A stretch of 64,000 nucleotides of DNA from Hyperoodon ampullatus. Lineage: Eukaryota > Chordata > Mammalia > Artiodactyla > Ziphiidae. This document shows, piece after piece, positions 51,851 through 64,000 of this stretch; within the stretch, counting starts at the first letter, position 1, and every line of letters starts with the position of its first letter. The translations under genes and the position numbers were made by a program. The stretch lies in the NCBI GenBank assembly GCA_949752795.1, contig CATKHW010000561.1:186001-250000 (forward strand). Reading direction: 5' to 3'. Below the pieces are notes generated by a model. It was not told the origin of the DNA and searched no databases. It saw only the letters and a list, made by a program, of their open reading frames with translations.

Positions 51851-53470
51851 AACTAAGCCTTAGGCCAGCAACAATGGAGAGGACCTGACCCTTAGAAACT
51901 TACAAGTAAGCTGGAATCTTCAAAAGTTCAAATCTTTCTAAGTAAAAAGATTTATTAAAATGAATAACCAAGTGTTTTAATTGACATCAGATGATCCAAA
52001 CAACAAACCCTGAGAACATAGAAAAAATATAAATAAAGATATGAGCAGAACTTAATACAACAGAAAACGTATAAAATTGAGGTGATTTAGTAAGTCCAAA
52101 GAATATTCTTTGAAAAGATTTAAAAGACACACTTTGATTAAGGAAAACATAAACATATGTAAAGAATATACAGAAAGAATCAGGACAATGTTATAGCAGA
52201 GAATATATGAAATGCCAGTAAATTTGAACATTTCTGTAAAGGGGACCATTTCCTAGCTCCTAAAGTTGACCAAAACTGACACAAGAGGAAATCATTGAAG
52301 GTCATCATGTCTGCCCTTGGCATTCTTGGAACGCCCTGGCCTCAGAATGCAGCATCGGTAGTCCATGGTAACCTGCGGAGAGGGGGTGGGGCTGAAGGAG
52401 GTTGGAACACTGCCCTCACTGAGGGAGTGGGTGTGGCCATCTCTGCTGTGACTGAACAAAGGGCAGGGGAGCAGGGGGCCCAGGGCAGGGCCCTCAGAGC
52501 CCGGCAGGACCAGGGGAGTGTCACAAGCATTTGGCCCAGGCCAAAGGGCGCCTTCTTTGTCTGCACAGCTTCCCAAACACTCACATTTCCACTCAGGCCG
52601 CCCTCTTTGTTGAAGTGTGTGTGGAACGTGTCCTCGCAGTACACCTCGCTGCACAGCTAACCATAGGACTGGGCATCGTACCTTCCTGCCAGGTGACCGA
52701 AGTTCGCAGGCAGATGGGTCACTGGGACCAACGCGGAAAGGCTCCTGCCCTGACCACAGGTTGACCACAGCCGCTGCCCCAGATCGGGGGTTGCAAAGCA
52801 GCCCTGTCTGAATCCCCTGCCTCTAGAGGGAGTATTGGACCAACACTTCTAAAAAATGGGGTCCTTGCGGGCAACTCATCGGAGGGACACAAAAAAATCT
52901 TTGCCGACTTTCTCCTGAAGCTTACGAGCGTTCACACTTAAGCCTTTTACAATGTCAGCTGTTTAGCTAAACATGAGCTCAAGATCTAAATTTACACAAT
53001 AATGAAGAAATCAGCTACAAGGGGAGACAATCAGCAAAAACAATCAATATGAGAATTAGTTTCCCAAGGCCACCCATCAGATGTTGGAATAATCAGGTGC
53101 AAGGCAGAATATATACATAAAACTGGAACTGGAACAAGGAACAAGGATGTTTTCAAAGACTGGTAGGATCTCTAAAACATTTGTAAAGTACATGTCATTG
53201 ATAAAGCTAAATACTCAAAGGTTGTGTAATACAACAGATTAATCATTGAGAAGAGTGAAATTATGCTGTTTTGAAAACTATGGCAGGTCAGATTTTCTGC
53301 CTAATGATATAAGAAGATTTCTCTCAAAAATACACATTATTTCAAAGACTTATTGGCTGTGAAATAAGTGAAGGGTATTTCAAATGGCTTGTCTGCAAAG
53401 AAAGGTGAGATGTAGGGAATCACAGAAAGTCGAGGGGAAAATATGTCAATATATACATTGCTATATGGTG
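51851..53470. repeat. Unit 33 (plain with D-like tail, 1,620 bp)
   Basis: tctttctaag, gttgaccac (GTCGAC lost by a CpG transition) and ctcaagatct, the only one beyond unit 19. Confidence 0.95.
52316..52747 (-). pseudogene. THOP1-like fragment, copy 33
   Basis: Carries acgcggaaagg instead of acgcggagagg near its upstream edge; otherwise majority state. Confidence 0.82.
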
Positions 53471-55090
53471 AACTAAGCCTTAGGCCAGCAACAATGGAGA
53501 GGACCTGACCCTTAGAAACTTACAAGTAAGCTGGAATCTTCAAAAGTTCAAATCTTTATAAGTAAAAAGATTTATTAAAATGAATAACCAAGTGTTTTAA
53601 TTGACATCAGATGATCCAAACAACAAACCCTGAGAACATAGAAAAAATATAAATAAAGATATGAGCAGAACTTAATACAACAGAAAACGTATAAAATTGA
53701 GGTGATTTAGTAAGTCCAAAGAATATTCTTTGAAAAGATTTAAAAGACACACTTTGATTAAGGAAAACATAAACATATGTAAAGAATATACAGAAAGAAT
53801 CAGGACAATGTTATAGCAGAGAATATATGAAATGCCAGTAAATTTGAACATTTCTGTAAAGGGGACCATTTCCTAGCTCCTAAAGTTGACCAAAACTGAC
53901 ACAAGAGGAAATCATTGAAGGTCATCATGTCTGCCCTTGGCATTCTTGGAACGCCCTGGCCTCAGAATGCAGCATCGGTAGTCCATGGTAACCTGCGGAG
54001 AGGGGGTGGGGCTGAAGGAGGTTGGAACACTGCCCTCACTGAGGGAGTGGGTGTGGCCATCTCTGCTGTGACTGAACAAAGGGCAGGGGAGCAGGGGGCC
54101 CAGGGCAGGGCCCTCAGAGCCCGGCAGGACCAGGGGAGTGTCACAAGCATTTGGCCCAGGCCAAAGGGCGCCTTCTTTGTCTGCACAGCTTCCCAAACAC
54201 TCACATTTCCACTCAGGCCGCCCTCTTTGTTGAAGTGTGTGTGGAACGTGTCCTCGCAGTACACCTCGCTGCACAGCTAACCATAGGACTGGGCATCGTA
54301 CCTTCCTGCCAGGTGACCGAAGTTCGCAGGCAGATGGGTCACTGGGACCAACGCGGAGAGGCTCCTGCCCTGACCACAGGTCGACCACAGCCGCTGCCCC
54401 AGATCGGGGGTTGCAAAGCAGCCCTGTCTGAATCCCCTGCCTCTAGAGGGAGTATTGGACCAACACTTCTAAAAAATGGGGTCCTTGCGGGCAACTCATC
54501 GGAGGGACACAAAAAAATCTTTGCCGACTTTCTCCTGAAGCTTACGAGCGTTCACACTTAAGCCTTTTACAATGTCAGCTGTTTAGCTAAACATGAGCTC
54601 ATGATCTAAATTTACACAATAATGAAGAAATCAGCTACAAGGGGAGACAATCAGCAAAAACAATCAATATGAGAATTAGTTTCCCAAGGCCACCCATCAG
54701 ATGTTGGAATAATCAGGTGCAAGGCAGAATATATACATAAAACTGGAACTGGAACAAGGAACAAGGATGTTTTCAAAGACTGGTAGGATCTCTAAAACAT
54801 TTGTAAAGTACATGTCATTGATAAAGCTAAATACTCAAAGGTTGTGTAATACAACAGATTAATCATTGAGAAGAGTGAAATTATGCTGTTTTGAAAACTA
54901 TGGCAGGTCAGATTTTCTGCCTAATGATATAAGAAGATTTCTCTCAAAAATACACATTATTTCAAAGACTTATTGGCTGTGAAATAAGTGAAGGGTATTT
55001 CAAATGGCTTGTCTGCAAAGAAAGGTGAGATGTAGGGAATCACAGAAAGTCGAGGGGAAAATATGTCAATATATACATTGCTATATGGTG
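53471..55090. repeat. Unit 34 (plain, 1,620 bp)
   Basis: No marker of any type and no private change noticed; it can serve as the consensus unit. Confidence 0.95.
53936..54367 (-). pseudogene. THOP1-like fragment, copy 34
   Basis: Majority state. Confidence 0.82.
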
Positions 55091-56710
55091 AACTAAGCCT
55101 TAGGCCAGCAACAATGGAGAGGACCTGACCCTTAGAAACTTACAAGTAAGCTGGAATCTTCAAAAGTTCAAATCTTTATAAGTAAAAAGATTTATTAAAA
55201 TGAATAACCAAGTGTTTTAATTGACATCAGATGATCCAAACAACAAACCCTGAGAACATAGAAAAAATATAAATAAAGATATGAGCAGAACTTAATACAA
55301 CAGAAAACGTATAAAATTGAGGTGATTTAGTAAGTCCAAAGAATATTCTTTGAAAAGATTTAAAAGACACACTTTGATTAAGGAAAACATAAACATATGT
55401 AAAGAATATACAGAAAGAATCAGGACAATGTTATAGCAGAGAATATATGAAATGCCAGTAAATTTGAACATTTCTGTAAAGGGGACCATTTCCTAGCTCC
55501 TAAAGTTGACCAAAACTGACACAAGAGGAAATCATTGAAGGTCATCATGTCTGCCCTTGGCATTCTTGGAACGCCCTGGCCTCAGAATGCAGCATCGGTA
55601 GTCCATGGTAACCTGCGGAGAGGGGGTGGGGCTGAAGGAGGTTGGAACACTGCCCTCACTGAGGGAGTGGGTGTGGCCATCTCTGCTGTGACTGAACAAA
55701 GGGCAGGGGAGCAGGGGGCCCAGGGCAGGGCCCTCAGAGCCCGGCAGGACCAGGGGAGTGTCACAAGCATTTGGCCCAGGCCAAAGGGCGCCTTCTTTGT
55801 CTGCACAGCTTCCCAAACACTCACATTTCCACTCAGGCCGCCCTCTTTGTTGAAGTGTGTGTGGAACGTGTCCTCGCAGTACACCTCGCTGCACAGCTAA
55901 CCATAGGACTGGGCATCGTACCTTCCTGCCAGGTGACCGAAGTTCGCAGGCAGATGGGTCACTGGGACCAATGCGGAGAGGTTCCTGCCCTGACCACAGG
56001 TCGACCACAGCCGCTGCCCCAGATCGGGGGTTGCAAAGCAGCCCTGTCTGAATCCCCTGCCTCTAGAGGGAGTATTGGACCAACACTTCTAAAAAATGGG
56101 GTCCTTGCGGGCAACTCATCGGAGGGACACAAAAAAATCTTTGCCGACTTTCTCCTGAAGCTTACGAGCGTTCACACTTAAGCCTTTTACAATGTCAGCT
56201 GTTTAGCTAAACATGAGCTCATGATCTAAATTTACACAATAATGAAGAAATCAGCTACAAGGGGAGACAATCAGCAAAAACAATCAATATGAGAATTAGT
56301 TTCCCAAGGCCACCCATCAGATGTTGGAATAATCAGGTGCAAGGCAGAATATATACATAAAACTGGAACTGGAACAAGGAACAAGGATGTTTTCAAAGAC
56401 TGGTAGGATCTCTAAAACATTTGTAAAGTACATGTCATTGATAAAGCTAAATACTCAAAGGTTGTGTAATACAACAGATTAATCATTGAGAAGAGTGAAA
56501 TTATGCTGTTTTGAAAACTATGGCAGGTCAGATTTTCTGCCTAATGATATAAGAAGATTTCTCTCAAAAATACACATTATTTCAAAGACTTATTGGCTGT
56601 GAAATAAGTGAAGGGTATTTCAAATGGCTTGTCTGCAAAGAAAGGTGAGATGTAGGGAATCACAGAAAGTCGAGGGGAAAATATGTCAATATATACATTG
56701 CTATATGGTG
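55091..56710. repeat. Unit 35 (type B, 1,620 bp)
   Basis: ctcatgatc, gaaataagtg; starts the B-C-E-A-B-C run to the window end. Confidence 0.95.
55556..55987 (-). pseudogene. THOP1-like fragment, copy 35
   Basis: Type B state. Confidence 0.82.
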
Positions 56711-58330
56711 AACTAAGCCTTAGGCCAGCAACAATGGAGAGGACCTGACCCTTAGAAACTTACAAGTAAGCTGGAATCTTCAAAAGTTCAAATCTTTATA
56801 AGTAAAAAGATTTATTAAAATGAATAACCAAGTGTTTTAATTGACATCAGATGATCAAAACAACAAACCCTGAGAACATAGAAAAAATATAAATAAAGAT
56901 ATGAGCAGAACTTAATACAACAGAAAACGTATAAAATTGAGGTGATTTAGTAAGTCCAAAGAATATTCTTTGAAAAGATTTAAAAGACACACTTTGATTA
57001 AGGAAAACATAAACATATGTAAAGAATATACAGAAAGAATCAGGACAATGTTATAGCAGAGAATATATGAAATGCCAGTAAATTTGAACATTTCTGTAAA
57101 GGGGACCATTTCTTAGCTCCTAAAGTTGACCAAAACTGACACAAGAGGAAATCATTGAAGGTCATCATGTCTGCCCTTGGCATACTTGGAACGCCCTGGC
57201 CTCAGAATGCAGCATCGGTAGTCCATGGTAACCTGCGAAGAGGGGGCGGGGCTGAAGCAGGTTGGAACACTGCCCTCACTGAGGGAGTGGGTGTGGCCAT
57301 CTCTGCTGTGACTGAACAAAGGGCAGGGGAGCAGGGGGCCCAGAGCAGGGCCCTCAGAGCCCGGCAGGACCAGGGGAGTGTCACAAGCATTTGGCCCAGG
57401 CCAAAGGGCGCCTTCTTTGTCTGCACAGCTTCCCAAACACTCACATTTCCACTCAGGCCGCCCTCTTTGTTGAAGTGTGTGTGGAACGTGTCCTCGCAGT
57501 ACACCTCGCTGCACAGCTAACCATAGGACTGGGCATCGTACCTTCCTGCCAGGTGACCGAAGTTCGCAGGCAGATGGGTCACTGGGACCAACGCGGAGAG
57601 GCTCCTGCCCTGACCACAGGTCGACCACAGCCGCTGCCCCAGATCGGGGGTTGCAAAGCAGCCCTGTCTGAATCCCCTGCCTCTAGAGGGAGTATTGGAC
57701 CAACACTTCTAAAAAATGGGGTCCTTGCGGGCAACTCATCGGAGGGACACAAAAAAATCTTTGCCGACTTTCTCCTGAAGCTTACGAGCGTTCACACTTA
57801 AGCCTTTTACAATGTCAGCTGTTTAGCTAAACATGAGCTCATGATCTAAATTTACACAATAATGAAGAAATCAGCTACAAGGGGAGACAATCAGCAAAAA
57901 CAATCAATATGAGAATTAGTTTCCCAAGGCCACCCATCAGATGTTGGAATAATCAGGTGCAAGGCAGAATATATACATAAAACTGGAACTGGAACAAGGA
58001 ACAAGGATGTTTTCAAAGACTGGTAGGATCTCTAAAACATTTGTAAAGTACATGTCATTGATAAAGCTAAATACTCAAAGGTTGTGTAATACAACAGATT
58101 AATCATTGAGAAGAGTGAAATTATGCTGTTTTGAAAACTATGGCAGGTCAGATTTTCTGCCTAATGATATAAGAAGATTTCTCTCAAAAATACACATTAT
58201 TTCAAAGACTTATTGGCTGTGAAATAAGTGAAGGGTATTTCAAATGGCTTGTCTGCAAAGAAAGGTGAGATGTAGGGAATCACAGAAAGTCGAGGGGAAA
58301 ATATGTCAATATATACATTGCTATATGGTG
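56711..58330. repeat. Unit 36 (type C, 1,620 bp)
   Basis: gatgatcaaaac, catttcttagc, but tctgcctaat unlike units 21 and 25. Confidence 0.95.
57176..57607 (-). pseudogene. THOP1-like fragment, copy 36
   Basis: Type C state. Confidence 0.82.
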
Positions 58331-59950
58331 AACTAAGCCTTAGGCCAGCAACAATGGAGAGGACCTGACCCTTAGAAACTTACAAGTAAGCTGGAATCTT
58401 CAAAAGTTCAAATCTTTATAAGTAAAAAGATTTATTAAAATGAATAACCAAGTGTTTTAATTGACATCAGATGATCCAAACAACAAACCCTGAGAACATA
58501 GAAAAAATATAAATAAAGATATGAGCAGAACTTAATACAACAGAAAACGTATAAAATTGAGGTGATTTAGTAAGTCCAAAGAATATTCTTTGAAAAGATT
58601 TAAAAGACACACTTTGATTAAGGAAAACATAAACATATGTAAAGAATATACAGAAAGAATCAGGACAATGTTATAGCAGAGAATATATGAAATGCCAGTA
58701 AATTTGAACATTTCTGTAAAGGGGACCATTTCCTAGCTCCTAAAGTTGACCAAAACTGACACAAGAGGAAATCATTGAAGGTCATCATGTCTGCCCTTGG
58801 CATTCTTGGAACGCCCTGGCCTCAGAATGCAGCATCGGTAGTCCATGGTAACCTGCGGAGAGGGGGTGGGGCTGAAGGAGGTTGGAACACTGCCCTCACT
58901 GAGGGAGTGGGTGTGGCCATCTCTGCTGTGACTGAACAAAGGGCAGGGGAGCAGGGGGCCCAGGGCAGGGCCCTCAGAGCCCGGCAGGACCAGGGGAGTG
59001 TCACAAGCATTTGGCCCAGGCCAAAGGGCGCCTTCTTTGTCTGCACAGCTTCCCAAACACTCACATTTCCACTCAGGCCGCCCTCTTTGTTGAAGTGTGT
59101 GTGGAACGTGTCCTCGCAGTACACCTCGCTGCACAGCTAACCATAGGACTGGGCATCGTACCTTCCTGCCAGGTGACCGAAGTTCGCAGGCAGATGGGTC
59201 ACTGGGACCAACGCGGAGAGGCTCCTGCCCTGACCACAGGTCGACCACAGCCGCTGCCCCAGATCGGGGGTTGCAAAGCAGCCCTGTCTGAATCCCCTGC
59301 CTCTAGAGGGAGTATTGGACCAACACTTCTAAAAAATGGGGTCCTTGCGGGCAACTCATCGGAGGGACACAAAAAAATCTTTGCCGACTTTCTCCTGAAG
59401 CTTACGAGCGTTCACACTTAAGCCTTTTACAATGTCAGCTGTTTAGCTAAACATGAGCTCATGATCTAAATTTACACAATAATGAAGAAATCAGCTACAA
59501 GGGGAGACAATCAGCAAAAACAATCCATATGAGAATTAGTTTCCCAAGGCCACCCATCAGATGTTGGAATAATCAGGTGCAAGGCAGAATATATACATAA
59601 AACTGGAACTGGAACAAGGAACAAGGATGTTTTCAAAGACTGGTAGGATCTCTAAAACATTTGTAAAGTACATGTCATTGATAAAGCTAAATACTCAAAG
59701 GTTGTGTAATACAACAGATTAATCATTGAGAAGAGTGAAATTATGCTGTTTTGAAAACTATGGCAGGTCAGATTTTCTGCCTAATGATATAAGAAGATTT
59801 CTCTCAAAAATACACATTATTTCAAAGACTTATTGGCTGTGAAATAAGTGAAGGGTATTTCAAATGGCTTGTCTGCAAAGAAAGGTGAGATGTAGGGAAT
59901 CACAGAAAGTCGAGGGGAAAATATGTCAATATATACATTGCTATATGGTG
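58331..59950. repeat. Unit 37 (type E, 1,620 bp)
   Basis: acaatccatatg, ctcatgatc. Confidence 0.95.
58796..59227 (-). pseudogene. THOP1-like fragment, copy 37
   Basis: Majority state. Confidence 0.82.
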
Positions 59951-61571
59951 AACTAAGCCTTAGGCCAGCAACAATGGAGAGGACCTGACCCTTAGAAACT
60001 TACAAGTAAGCTGGAATCTTCAAAAGTTCAAATCTTTATAAGTAAAAAGATTTATTAAAATGAATAACCAAGTGTTTTAATTGACATCAGATGATCCAAA
60101 CAACAAACCCTGAGAACATAGAAAAAATATAAATAAAGATATGAGCAGAACTTAATACAACAGAAAACGTATAAAATTGAGGTGATTTAGTAAGTCCAAA
60201 GAATATTCTTTGAAAAGATTTAAAACACACACTTTGATTAAGGAAAACATAAACATATGTAAAGAATATACAGAAAGAATCAGGACAATGTTATAGCAGA
60301 GAATATATGAAATGCCAGTAAATTTGAACATTTCTGAAAAAGGGGACCATTTCCTAGCTCCTAAAGTTGACCAAAACTGACACAAGAGCAAATCATTGAA
60401 GGTCATCATGTCTGCCCTTGGCATTCTTGGAACGCCCTGGCCTCAGAATGCAGCATCGGTAGTCCATGGTAACCTGCGGAGAGGGGGCGGGGCTGAAGGA
60501 GGTTGGAACACTGCCCTCACTGAGGGAGTGGGTGTGGCCATCTCTGCTGTGACTGAACAAAGGGCAGGGGAGCAGGGGGCCCAGGGCAGGGCCCTCAGAG
60601 CCCGGCAGGACCAGGGGAGTGTCACAAGCATTTGGCCCAGGCCAAAGGGCGCCTTCTTTGTCTGCACAGCTTCCCAAACACTCACATTTCCACTCAGGCC
60701 GCCCTCTTTGTTGAAGTGTGTGTGGAACGTGTCCTCGCAGTACACCTCGCTGCACAGCTAACCATAGGACTGGGCATCGTACCTTCCTGCCAGGTGACCG
60801 AAGTTCGCAGGCAGATGGGTCACTGGGACCAACGCGGAGAGGCTCCTGCCCTGACCACAGGTCGACCACAGCCGCTGCCCCAGATCGGGGGTTGCAAAGC
60901 AGCCCTGTCTGAATCCCCTGCCTCTAGAGGGAGTATTGGACCAACACTTCTAAAAAATGGGGTCCTTGCGGGCAACTCATCGGAGGGACACAAAAAAATC
61001 TTTGCCGACTTTCTCCTGAAGCTTACGAGCGTTCACACTTAAGCCTTTTACAATGTCAGCTGTTTAGCTAAACATGAGCTCATGATCTAAATTTACACAA
61101 TAATGAAGAAATCAGCTACAAGGGGAGACAATCAGCAAAAACAATCAATATGAGAATTAGTTTCCCAAGGCCACCCATCAGATGTTGGAATAATCAGGTG
61201 CAAGGCAGAATATATACATAAAACTGGAACTGGAACAAGGAACAAGGATGTTTTCAAAGACTGGTAGGATCTCTAAAACATTTGTAAAGTACATGTCATT
61301 GATAAAGCTAAATACTCAAAGGTTGTGTAATACAACAGATTAATCATTGAGAAGAGTGAAATTATGCTGTTTTGAAAACTATGGCAGGTCAGATTTTCTG
61401 CCTAATGATATAAGAAGATTTCTCTCAAAAATACACATTATTTCAAAGACTTATTGGCTGTGAAATAAGTGAAGGGTATTTCAAATGGCTTGTCTGCAAA
61501 GAAAGGTGAGATGTAGGGAATCACAGAAAGTCGAGGGGAAAATATGTCAATATATACATTGCTATATGGTG
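59951..61571. repeat. Unit 38 (type A, 1,621 bp)
   Basis: Extra base, gagcaaatc, ctcatgatc, private taaaacacacac. Confidence 0.95.
60417..60848 (-). pseudogene. THOP1-like fragment, copy 38
   Basis: Type A state. Confidence 0.82.
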
Positions 61572-63191
61572 AACTAAGCCTTAGGCCAGCAACAATGGAG
61601 AGGACCTGACCCTTAGAAACTTACAAGTAAGCTGGAATCTTCAAAAGTTCAAATCTTTATAAGTAAAAAGATTTATTAAAATGAATAACCAAGTGTTTTA
61701 ATTGACATCAGATGATCCAAACAACAAACCCTGAGAACATAGAAAAAATATAAATAAAGATATGAGCAGAACTTAATACAACAGAAAACGTATAAAATTG
61801 AGGTGATTTAGTAAGTCCAAAGAATATTCTTTGAAAAGATTTAAAAGACACACTTTGATTAAGGAAAACATAAACATATGTAAAGAATATACAGAAAGAA
61901 TCAGGACAATGTTATAGCAGAGAATATATGAAATGCCAGTAAATTTGAACATTTCTGTAAAGGGGACCATTTCCTAGCTCCTAAAGTTGACCAAAACTGA
62001 CACAAGAGGAAATCATTGAAGGTCATCATGTCTGCCCTTGGCATTCTTGGAACGCCCTGGCCTCAGAATGCAGCATCGGTAGTCCATGGTAACCTGCGGA
62101 GAGGGGGTGGGGCTGAAGGAGGTTGGAACACTGCCCTCACTGAGGGAGTGGGTGTGGCCATCTCTGCTGTGACTGAACAAAGGGCAGGGGAGCAGGGGGC
62201 CCAGGGCAGGGCCCTCAGAGCCCGGCAGGACCAGGGGAGTGTCACAAGCATTTGGCCCAGGCCAAAGGGCGCCTTCTTTGTCTGCACAGCTTCCCAAACA
62301 CTCACATTTCCACTCAGGCCGCCCTCTTTGTTGAAGTGTGTGTGGAACGTGTCCTCGCAGTACACCTCGCTGCACAGCTAACCATAGGACTGGGCATCGT
62401 ACCTTCCTGCCAGGTGACCGAAGTTCGCAGGCAGATGGGTCACTGGGACCAATGCGGAAAGGTTCCTGCCCTGACCACAGGTCGACCACAGCCGCTGCCC
62501 CAGATCGGGGGTTGCAAAGCAGCCCTGTCTGAATCCCCTGCCTCTAGAGGGAGTATTGGACCAACACTTCTAAAAAATGGGGTCCTTGCGGGCAACTCAT
62601 CGGAGGGACACAAAAAAATCTTTGCCGACTTTCTCCTGAAGCTTACGAGCGTTCACACTTAAGCCTTTTACAATGTCAGCTGTTTAGCTAAACATGAGCT
62701 CATGATCTAAATTTACACAATAATGAAGAAATCAGCTACAAGGGGAGACAATCAGCAAAAACAATCAATATGAGAATTAGTTTCCCAAGGCCACCCATCA
62801 GATGTTGGAATAATCAGGTGCAAGGCAGAATATATACATAAAACTGGAACTGGAACAAGGAACAAGGATGTTTTCAAAGACTGGTAGGATCTCTAAAACA
62901 TTTGTAAAGTACATGTCATTGATAAAGCTAAATACTCAAAGGTTGTGTAATACAACAGATTAATCATTGAGAAGAGTGAAATTATGCTGTTTTGAAAACT
63001 ATGGCAGGTCAGATTTTCTGCCTAATGATATAAGAAGATTTCTCTCAAAAATACACATTATTTCAAAGACTTATTGGCTGTGAAATAAGTGAAGGGTATT
63101 TCAAATGGCTTGTCTGCAAAGAAAGGTGAGATGTAGGGAATCACAGAAAGTCGAGGGGAAAATATGTCAATATATACATTGCTATATGGTG
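61572..63191. repeat. Unit 39 (type B, 1,620 bp)
   Basis: ctcatgatc, gaaataagtg. Confidence 0.95.
62037..62468 (-). pseudogene. THOP1-like fragment, copy 39
   Basis: Type B state plus atgcggaaagg, a change otherwise seen only in copy 33. Confidence 0.82.
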
Positions 63192-64000
63192 AACTAAGCC
63201 TTAGGCCAGCAACAATGGAGAGGACCTGACCCTTAGAAACTTACAAGTAAGCTGGAATCTTCAAAAGTTCAAATCTTTATAAGTAAAAAGATTTATTAAA
63301 ATGAATAACCAAGTGTTTTAATTGACATCAGATGATCAAAACAACAAACCCTGAGAACATAGAAAAAATATAAATAAAGATATGAGCAGAACTTAATACA
63401 ACAGAAAACGTATAAAATTGAGGTGATTTAGTAAGTCCAAAGAATATTCTTTGAAAAGATTTAAAAGACACACTTTGATTAAGGAAAACATAAACATATG
63501 TAAAGAATATACAGAAAGAATCAGGACAATGTTATAGCAGAGAATATATGAAATGCCAGTAAATTTGAACATTTCTGTAAAGGGGACCATTTCTTAGCTC
63601 CTAAAGTTGACCAAAACTGACACAAGAGGAAATCATTGAAGGTCATCATGTCTGCCCTTGGCATACTTGGAACGCCCTGGCCTCAGAATGCAGCATCGGT
63701 AGTCCATGGTAACCTGCGAAGAGGGGGCGGGGCTGAAGCAGGTTGGAACACTGCCCTCACTGAGGGAGTGGGTGTGGCCATCTCTGCTGTGACTGAACAA
63801 AGGGCAGGGGAGCAGGGGGCCCAGGGCAGGGCCCTCAGAGCCCGGCAGGACCAGGGGAGTGTCACAAGCATTTGGCCCAGGCCAAAGGGCGCCTTCTTTG
63901 TCTGCACAGCTTCCCAAACACTCACATTTCCACTCAGGCCGCCCTCTTTGTTGAAGTGTGTGTGGAACGTGTCCTCGCAGTACACCTCGCTGCACAGCTA
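63192..64000. repeat. Unit 40 (type C-like, first 809 bp, cut by window end)
   Basis: gatgatcaaaac and catttcttagc. The window ends in the THOP1-like exon, so the array continues beyond it. Confidence 0.95.
63657..64000 (-). pseudogene. THOP1-like fragment, copy 40 (partial)
   Basis: Type C markers ggcatactt, gcgaagagg and gaagcagg but cccagggcagg, so the fourth G-run is intact. The copy is cut by the window end at the TAG stop. Confidence 0.8.

Larger units (their letters stand above)
1..64000. repeat. Macrosatellite array of a 1.62 kb unit (39 full units + 1 partial)
   Basis: The motif aactaagccttaggccagca recurs every 1,620 or 1,621 bp from position 1 to 63192, always in the same orientation, and nothing but the unit lies between. 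Units 1, 6, 9, 17, 19, 22, 23, 27, 29, 30 and 38 are 1,621 bp because of one extra base near unit position 388 (ctgaaaaagggg instead of ctgtaaagggg). Unit types used below: A = extra base plus gagcaaatc and gggggcgggg; B = caatgcgg plus aggttcctg; C = catttcttagc, ggcatactt, gcgaagagg, gaagcagg; D = ctcaagatc, gaaaaaagtg and ctatgccagg; D' = D without ctatgcc; E = acaatccatatg; F = gaactgaatac; plain = none. The unit start is an arbitrary phase set by the window. Long, highly identical, non-coding tandem units of this size are called macrosatellites or satellites in mammals; the locus is not identified. Confidence 0.98.

Noticed and set aside
1..64000. CRISPR array
   Set aside because: Repeats are 1.62 kb with no short repeat-spacer pattern.
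1..64000. Alpha satellite, rDNA, 5S rDNA or tRNA array
   Set aside because: No 171 bp period, no 5S, rRNA or U2 sequence, and no tRNA A and B boxes. The gaagttcgcagg string only loosely resembles a B box and lies in the relic exon.
1..64000. Known human macrosatellites DXZ4, D4Z4 or RS447 (USP17L)
   Set aside because: Unit length (1.62 kb against about 3.0, 3.3 and 4.7 kb) does not fit, and no homeobox or ubiquitin-peptidase coding sequence is present.
1..64000. Hidden defence system, operon or phage region
   Set aside because: The window is entirely a eukaryotic satellite; no bacterial genes, ribosome binding sites or operon structure occur.

Overview
The whole 64 kb window is one head-to-tail tandem array of a single 1,620-1,621 bp unit. 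Counting from its first base there are 39 complete units (28 of 1,620 bp and 11 of 1,621 bp) plus the first 809 bp of a 40th. No non-repeat sequence, inserted mobile element, gap or inversion is visible, and both array ends lie outside the window. Units differ from one another at only a handful of positions, so this is a very homogeneous macrosatellite. There is no bacterial, phage or organellar gene content.

Each unit has two halves. About 1 kb is AT-rich: the last ~530 bp of one unit runs on into the first ~466 bp of the next. The remaining ~620 bp is GC-rich and CpG-bearing. On the minus strand the GC-rich part holds an unprocessed fragment of a thimet oligopeptidase-like gene (THOP1, zinc metallopeptidase family M3): two exons from the C-terminal end separated by a 212 bp GT-AG intron. 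It is a pseudogene: it lacks the upstream exons with the HEXXH zinc site, has an in-frame stop and an apparent frameshift, and its end is replaced by unrelated AT-rich DNA. The boundary stretch beside it (about unit positions 960-1090) weakly resembles an ERV1-type LTR. THOP1 ancestry, intron structure and CpG-to-TpG variant pattern indicate a vertebrate, most likely a mammal; the species cannot be fixed from the sequence.

The array has internal structure. Diagnostic variants sort units into types (A, B, C, D, E, F, plain). These recur in ordered blocks: E-A-B-C at units 8-11 and 18-21, B-C-E-A-B-C at 35-40, and D-D'-E-A at both 3-6 and 14-17. That pattern indicates block duplication or unequal exchange of ~6.5 kb segments, i.e. 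an emerging higher-order repeat. Every unit also carries a same-strand G-quadruplex motif, a 14 bp forkhead-like palindrome and poly(A)-type hexamers. No functional protein-coding gene is supported: the several open frames of 64-158 codons per unit recur only because the units are nearly identical.
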